A stretch of 29,456 nucleotides of DNA, taken from the NCBI GenBank assembly GCA_903895005.1, contig CAITSH010000329.1, positions 1 through 29,456 on the forward strand, in the 5' to 3' direction. The translations under genes and the position numbers were made by a program. Below the pieces are notes generated by a model. The model was given only the letters and a program-made list of their open reading frames with translations, was not told the DNA's origin and searched no databases. Below, one piece after another: positions 25,275 through 29,456 of the stretch (positions within the stretch are counted from its first letter, which is position 1; each line of letters starts with the position of its first letter). This stretch comes from an uncultured Pseudomonadota bacterium (GTDB lineage: Bacteria; Pseudomonadota; Gammaproteobacteria; Burkholderiales; SG8-39).

Positions 25275-26124
25275 CGGGTCTGGCCGGCGAATGCGCCGCG
25301 TGATTTTGAGCGAACTCGACACCGATGCCGCGGTACCCGACGAACCGGCAGGACCGGCTGAACATGGGCTCGCCGCTGACACGGAAGTTCTGCGTCGAAC
25401 CATCGGCATGGGTACGGCTGAAAACAAAATCGACAAAAGGCTGGCGCGCGGCGATGGTTGCGCGAATCTGCTTGCGTTCGGCTTCATTCCAGCCGCCACC
25501 CAGCGCGCCGGCACTCCCGGCCGGCCCCTCCGCCGGATCCCATATACCGAGCATTTCACGCACCGGACCGGAAACCCTGCTGAATTTTCCGTGTTCGTCC
25601 TGCTCCCAGTACCAGTCTGAGGCCAGCTCCGTGAGGCTGCGATAACGCGCCTCGCTTTCGCTAAGCTCCGCGGTACGCTCCTCGACTTTTTTCTCGAGGA
25701 CCGCGTTGTAGTCGGCCAGTTTTTTGTACAACAGCCGCACTTCAAGCATGTTGTGTATGCGTGTCTTGACCTCGACCACATCGAAGGGTTTCCCGACGAA
25801 ATCCTTTGCCCCCTCCTGCAGGGCACGCAGTTTGTGCCCCGGCTGGGCGGTAACAACCAGAATGGGCACATAGCCGTCGGGATCGGCCGCCTTGAGCGCC
25901 GCCATGACCTCGAACCCGTCCATCACCGGTATCTGCAGGTCAAGCAGGATCAGGTCATACCGATGCTTCTTGTGCAAAGCGGCCACGGTAGTCGGATCCA
26001 TCGTCGATGTGACCCCGGTGTAGCCCTCCTCGCGCAGCAATTGCTCGAGCAGCTCGACGTTGGCCGCCTGGTCGTCGACGATCAGGATATTGGCGCCGAG
26101 GATATCGGATCGGGGAACCATCAT
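25258..26124 (-). CDS. Response regulator with REC and PAS domains, no DNA-binding output
   Basis: This 288-residue protein has a receiver (acidic pair D17/D18, phospho-acceptor D62 in LLDLQIPVMDG, K112 in GKPFD), the shared coiled linker (IHNMLEVRLLYKKLADYN, then EKKVEERTAEL), and a PAS domain (about 158-275: ARYRSLTELASDWYWEQDEHG, RTHADGSTQNFRVSGEP, FVGYRGIGVEFA). There is no DNA-binding, cyclase or kinase output. It may act as a phosphate sink or as an adaptor that modulates the kinases. The start overlaps the upstream kinase stop (ATGA at 26124-26121). Confidence 0.88.
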   Translation of the reverse strand: MMVPRSDILGANILIVDDQAANVELLEQLLREEGYTGVTSTMDPTTVAALHKKHRYDLILLDLQIPVMDGFEVMAALKAADPDGYVPILVVTAQPGHKLRALQEGAKDFVGKPFDVVEVKTRIHNMLEVRLLYKKLADYNAVLEKKVEERTAELSESEARYRSLTELASDWYWEQDEHGKFSRVSGPVREMLGIWDPAEGPAGSAGALGGGWNEAERKQIRATIAARQPFVDFVFSRTHADGSTQNFRVSGEPMFSRSCRFVGYRGIGVEFAQNHAAHSPARPDGHAA

Positions 26125-28811
26125 GTTTGTTCCTTTTCTTCAGGCTTCGCCTGATTCGTTTGCACGAATGCAAGGGCGGCGTCCAGCGCCTCCATGAACT
26201 TGTCGACCTTGATCGGCTTGGTGAGATAGTTGAAGAAGCCGGCGGCGAGCGCCCGTTCAACATCGCGCGGGATGGCGTTGGCGCTGAGCGCGATGATCGG
26301 AATATGCGAGGTCGTCGGATCGGCGCGCAACACCTGCATCGCCTCGATGCCGTTGATCCCCGGCAGGTTGATGTCCATGAGGATCACCTCGGGCTGGTAG
26401 ACACGGGCAAACTCGATGCCGATGTTCCCCTCGGCGGCGCTGACCAGGCGCAGGTCGTTACGGCGCGCCACCAGCTGCTCGACGAGCTCCAGGTTGGCGG
26501 GGTTATCCTCCACATAAAGCAGTGTGCGCTGTGGCATGCCGCGCGGGCCGCGCAACGTCGCCTGCACAGCAGGCTCGGGTTCGTGCACCGACAAAGCCGG
26601 TGCGTCGATCAGGTTGAACTCGACCCAAAACACGCTGCCCACCCCCACCGCACATTGCACGCCGATGCGCCCGCCCATGAGCTCCACCAGCCGCTTGGTC
26701 ACCACCAGGCCGATACCCGTGCCCTCTTCGGTGCTCGATTCCTTGCCAAGGCGGTTGAAGGGCTGGAACAACTGCGAAAGCTGCTCCGGCGTCATGCCGT
26801 CACCGGTGTCGCGCACGCTGATCCGAATGGAATTGGACTGCCCCGGGGAAAGCTCCACGGCGACCGCCCCTTCGGCCTTGTTGTACTTGATCGCGTTGAA
26901 AAGCAGGTTGATGAGAACCTGCTTGACACGCGTACGGTCGGCGCTTACGAAGTGCCTGACGTCAAAGCGAGGGAAGCTCATGCCAATGCCCCGCTTTTGC
27001 GCCTGCGGTTCTATCATCGCGCGGCACTCGAGCATGACTTCACTCAGTGATACGGGTTCGCGAGACAGCGTGACCTTGCCCGACTCGATCAGCGACAAGT
27101 CCAGAATCTCGTTGATCAGTTCAAGCAGGTACCAGCCGGCCTTGAGGATCTGGTCAAGGTTGCGCTTTTGCAATGGCGTCGGGCCCGGGGTTCCCGATTC
27201 CATAAGTTGGGCGAAACCGAGCACGGCGTTGAGCGGCGTGCGCAACTCATGGCTCATGCCCGACAAAAATTCGGTCTTGGCGCGGCTGGCCTTGGCCGCC
27301 ACCGCCATGGCTTCGTTGCGCTCGGCCTCGACGCGCTGGCGCACCGTGACATCGCGCAGCACACCGGTGAAATAGCGTTTGCCCCCCAACCACATTTCGC
27401 TGACCGAAATCTCCAGCGGAAAATGACTCCCGTCTTTGCGGCGGCCGACAACCTCGCGACCAAGCCCCATGGCGCGTGATTCGTCGCTGATACCGTAGTA
27501 CTCCAGAGGGGCGTTACGCTGGTCGCCGTCCAACTCCGGGATAAGCAGGCCGAGGTTTTTCCCGACCAGTTCTTCCGTGTTGTAACCGAACAGCCTCTCC
27601 GCTGCTGGATTCACCGTCTCGACAACGCCACCACTGGCGGTGATGGTGATCATCCCGTCACCGACCGTTTCAAGAATGGTTCGGATCAGCGCCGCGCTAT
27701 CGCGCAGTGCCTGTTGCGCGGCATATTCGTCCGTGACATCCCGGAACACGAGCACGGCGCCGACAATGCGTCCGTCGGGTTCGCGAATGGGCGCGCAACT
27801 GTCTGCGATGGAACATTCGCTGCCGTCGCGCGACACCAGGATGGTGTGGTTTGCAAGGCCCTGCACGGTTCCCTTTATCAGGGCGGACATCACCGGAACG
27901 GTCGAGGGCTGCCGTGTATCCTGGTTAATGATGCGAAACACCTCTTCAATCTGGCGCCCCGCCGCTTCCACGCGTTTCCATCCGGTCAACCGTTCTGCCG
28001 TCGGGTTCAGGTGCGTGACGCGGCCCTGCTCGTCAGTGGCGATCACGGCATCACCTATTGAGTGAAGGATGACGGCCAGATGCTCTTCGCTGACCTGTAA
28101 AATGCGGTTGGCGGAATACAGCTTTTTGTTCACCTCCTCCTTTTCGAAAAGCAGATGCCGCGTTTTCTTGTGCACCTCGCTGTCGAGCCGGTGCAGGGTT
28201 TCCCGGTAAAGCAGATACGCAAAGAAAAGCGAAAGAACAAGTGTCAACAGCGTCGCAATGACAATCAGCGTGAAAAGATCGCGCATGCGCGACTGCAGTT
28301 CGGCGTCCCGTTGCCGCAGCGCGGCGTTTTCCATTTCAATGAACGCCCCCAGTTCGACCCGGAACGCGTCCATGATGCGCTTGCCCTGTCCGCTATTGAC
28401 CTGCGGCGGCGCCTTGCTCAAATCACGCATATGACGCAACTCGATCATGCGCGCCATTTCCTTGAGTTTTGCGTCGATCAGGGGATCGAGCTTGGTGAGA
28501 CGCTCCCTGGCCGGCGCGATCCGGGTCATTTCTATCAATTCGGCAAGGTGGGTCTTCACGTTGTCGCGAACGGCAAGATAGGGGGCGAGAAATGCCTCGT
28601 CACCGGTGAGTGCGAAACCGCGTTCGCCGGTTTCCGCATCCAGCATCTCAGTCATCAGTGCATTGCCGCGGTTGATGATCTCGTAACTGTGTGCGCGCGC
28701 CTCGGCCGCACTCTCGATTTGAATAAAGGCGCCGAAGGAAACGACCGCAACCAACAACACCAGCAAAACGGCGCCGGCGATCGAAGCAACGATCTTGCTT
28801 TTTGGTTTCAT
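26121..28811 (-). CDS. CHASE3/PAS hybrid sensor histidine kinase with intact receiver
   Basis: This is an 896-residue hybrid kinase and the first gene of the minus-strand operon. Order: transmembrane helix (about 8-30), CHASE3-like sensor (about 35-175, with LDAETGERGFALTG), transmembrane helix (about 180-202), PAS (about 245-365), PAS (about 373-495), HisKA with H521 (GMSHELRTPLNAVLGF), HATPase_c (NLLFNAIKYN, DTGDGM, GTGIGL), and a C-terminal receiver (LYVEDN at 765-770, phospho-acceptor D813 in LMDINLPGING, K865 in TKPI). It is a paralog of the kinase at 21139-24498, which has two extra PAS domains but a broken receiver. GGGG five bases before ATG 28811 is a fair ribosome-binding site. The natural signal is unknown. 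Confidence 0.94.
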   Translation of the reverse strand: MKPKSKIVASIAGAVLLVLLVAVVSFGAFIQIESAAEARAHSYEIINRGNALMTEMLDAETGERGFALTGDEAFLAPYLAVRDNVKTHLAELIEMTRIAPARERLTKLDPLIDAKLKEMARMIELRHMRDLSKAPPQVNSGQGKRIMDAFRVELGAFIEMENAALRQRDAELQSRMRDLFTLIVIATLLTLVLSLFFAYLLYRETLHRLDSEVHKKTRHLLFEKEEVNKKLYSANRILQVSEEHLAVILHSIGDAVIATDEQGRVTHLNPTAERLTGWKRVEAAGRQIEEVFRIINQDTRQPSTVPVMSALIKGTVQGLANHTILVSRDGSECSIADSCAPIREPDGRIVGAVLVFRDVTDEYAAQQALRDSAALIRTILETVGDGMITITASGGVVETVNPAAERLFGYNTEELVGKNLGLLIPELDGDQRNAPLEYYGISDESRAMGLGREVVGRRKDGSHFPLEISVSEMWLGGKRYFTGVLRDVTVRQRVEAERNEAMAVAAKASRAKTEFLSGMSHELRTPLNAVLGFAQLMESGTPGPTPLQKRNLDQILKAGWYLLELINEILDLSLIESGKVTLSREPVSLSEVMLECRAMIEPQAQKRGIGMSFPRFDVRHFVSADRTRVKQVLINLLFNAIKYNKAEGAVAVELSPGQSNSIRISVRDTGDGMTPEQLSQLFQPFNRLGKESSTEEGTGIGLVVTKRLVELMGGRIGVQCAVGVGSVFWVEFNLIDAPALSVHEPEPAVQATLRGPRGMPQRTLLYVEDNPANLELVEQLVARRNDLRLVSAAEGNIGIEFARVYQPEVILMDINLPGINGIEAMQVLRADPTTSHIPIIALSANAIPRDVERALAAGFFNYLTKPIKVDKFMEALDAALAFVQTNQAKPEEKEQT

Positions 28812-29162
28812 TTGAACCCCGCCCTAACGAGTGTTTGCGAGGCGGCAGCGGTGAATTGCGATCCGCTATCGGGTTTTTTTTCAGATGGAAACTTGAGCAT
28901 GGGGCCTATTCGAAAAAACCGTACCAGGCCCGGAACACAATAGTCGGCCCGACTTCCCGTGTGCGAAATCGCAAGATGCACGCTCCGTCCGGTATGCCGC
29001 CCGGACTGACGGGCGCGGACGGTCGTTGTATGGTCGTCCTGGCGGCAAATCTCCGTCTGTGCGGTAACGTACATATAGATTCCGGGACGTTTACCACCCC
29101 CGGGGCTTGCGGATGCGCGTTAGCCCATCGCCAAGCCCCGGCGGTCCCACCTGCGTCCGGCC
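28812..29162. other. 351-base interval upstream of the kinase operon, with a 10-bp inverted repeat
   Basis: No gene is seen. This region should hold the promoter of the minus-strand signalling operon, but I cannot place it with confidence. A run of eight T (28872-28879) is not preceded by a good stem. A perfect 10-bp inverted repeat (CCGGGGCTTG at 29100-29109, CAAGCCCCGG at 29132-29141) with a 22-base loop lies just downstream of the minus-strand BON fragment and may terminate it, although no T-run follows. Confidence 0.45.
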
Positions 29163-29315
29163 TTACTTCAGGCGCATGTCATCCTTGACCGAGGTCACGC
29201 CCGCGACGCCCCGCGCGACCGACACCGCCTTGCCCATGCTCTCCTGCGAGGTGACAAAACCACTCAGCTGCACACGGCCCTTGAAGGTTTCGACCTTGAT
29301 TTCGGCCGATTTGAG
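29163..29315 (-). pseudogene. BON-domain protein, C-terminal fragment cut by an insertion sequence
   Basis: Fifty residues of a BON domain are readable: LKSAEIKVETFKGRVQLSGF, then VTSQESMGKAVSVARGVAGV and TSVKDDMRLK, then TAA. The pattern (KG-x-VQLSGFV, A-x-GV-x-GV-x-SV-x-(D/N)-x-M) matches the family and the intact protein at 14239-14829. The frame loses all resemblance at 29315/29316, where an insertion-sequence end begins. The N-terminal part of the gene must lie beyond the element, outside the window, or be lost. Confidence 0.82.
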
Positions 29316-29456
29316 TGTTGATTTCCATCGAATTCTGAGCCAGGTTTTTCATTGAATTTTGAGCCACCCTTTTTCAAGCTTTATTATGACTCAGGTTGTG
29401 GATATCTTTCTGGTTCGGGGCTCCTTTTTGGGTTGAGTTGAGCTGTTCTTGAAGCG
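29316..29456. mobile_element. Probable terminal end of an IS21-type insertion sequence
   Basis: Sequence beginning TGTTGATTTCCATCGAATTC interrupts the BON gene. It contains two imperfect copies of a 17-base motif, CATCGAATTCTGAGCCA (29326-29342) and CATTGAATTTTGAGCCA (29350-29366), 24 bases apart with two differences. IS21-family ends start with TG and carry several internal copies of a transposase-binding repeat of this kind, and this wording resembles ends I associate with that family. No transposase (istA/istB) frame is visible in the remaining 90 bases, which are AT-richer than the rest of the window. The family call is from memory of the end sequence. Confidence 0.6.

Noticed and set aside
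28848..28879. Intrinsic terminator at the T8 run
   Set aside because: The only stem in front is five base pairs (AGCGG/CCGCT) with a long loop and six unpaired bases before the T-run, and no + strand gene ends there.
28155..28943. 262-residue + strand frame opposite the hybrid kinase
   Set aside because: It is the antisense of a clear CHASE3 kinase N-terminus. The composition is His/Arg/Gln-rich with no recognisable fold.

Overview
The window looks like a chromosomal segment of a GC-rich betaproteobacterium. The pointers are a Bug-type (tripartite tricarboxylate) solute receptor, a two-partner secretion locus of betaproteobacterial flavour, an ergothioneine pair, and a large PAS/CHASE3 kinase and receiver array. 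Codon use is uniform and GC-rich, and I saw no rRNA, tRNA, CRISPR or phage genes. I cannot name a genus.

Left part (1-8185, + strand): the tail of a glyoxalase/VOC-like protein, a Bug receptor and 3-hydroxyanthranilate 3,4-dioxygenase form the end of an aromatic or kynurenine-type catabolic cluster. A 633-base stretch with no convincing gene follows. Next comes a two-partner secretion operon: a TpsB transporter interrupted by one in-frame amber codon, a TpsA exoprotein with a clear N-terminal secretion domain, and an exported L,D-transpeptidase-like protein.

Middle (8186-17193): a stress and envelope region. It holds egtD-egtB (ergothioneine, translationally coupled), an M48-like lipoprotein that has lost the first histidine of HExxH, a CsbD-like protein overlapping a glycine-zipper protein with a duplicated module, a Fe/Mn superoxide dismutase with unusual second-sphere residues, a two-BON lipoprotein, two very small membrane proteins (lmo0937-like and DUF3096-like), a small unrecognised secreted protein and a collagen-like/OmpA lipoprotein.

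Right part (17194-28811): a signalling island. Two tandem Crp/Fnr regulators on the + strand converge, across one strong hairpin terminator, on a six-gene minus-strand operon. In transcription order that operon is CHASE3-PAS hybrid kinase, REC-PAS, Crp/Fnr, CHASE3-PAS kinase with a collapsed receiver, REC-HD-GYP, and REC-adenylate cyclase. The first five genes overlap each other. The layout combines phosphorelay, c-di-GMP breakdown, cAMP synthesis and Crp/Fnr output in one locus, and is the best candidate here for an uncharacterised integrated system. Two of its genes carry lesions: a receiver-domain deletion and a frameshift at an A6 run.

Right edge: a BON-domain gene is cut by what looks like the end of an IS21-type insertion sequence from about 29316. 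Four disrupted genes in one window (tpsB amber, kinase receiver deletion, cyclase frameshift, IS-split BON gene) suggest either recent gene decay or errors in this assembly. Reads across each site would decide.
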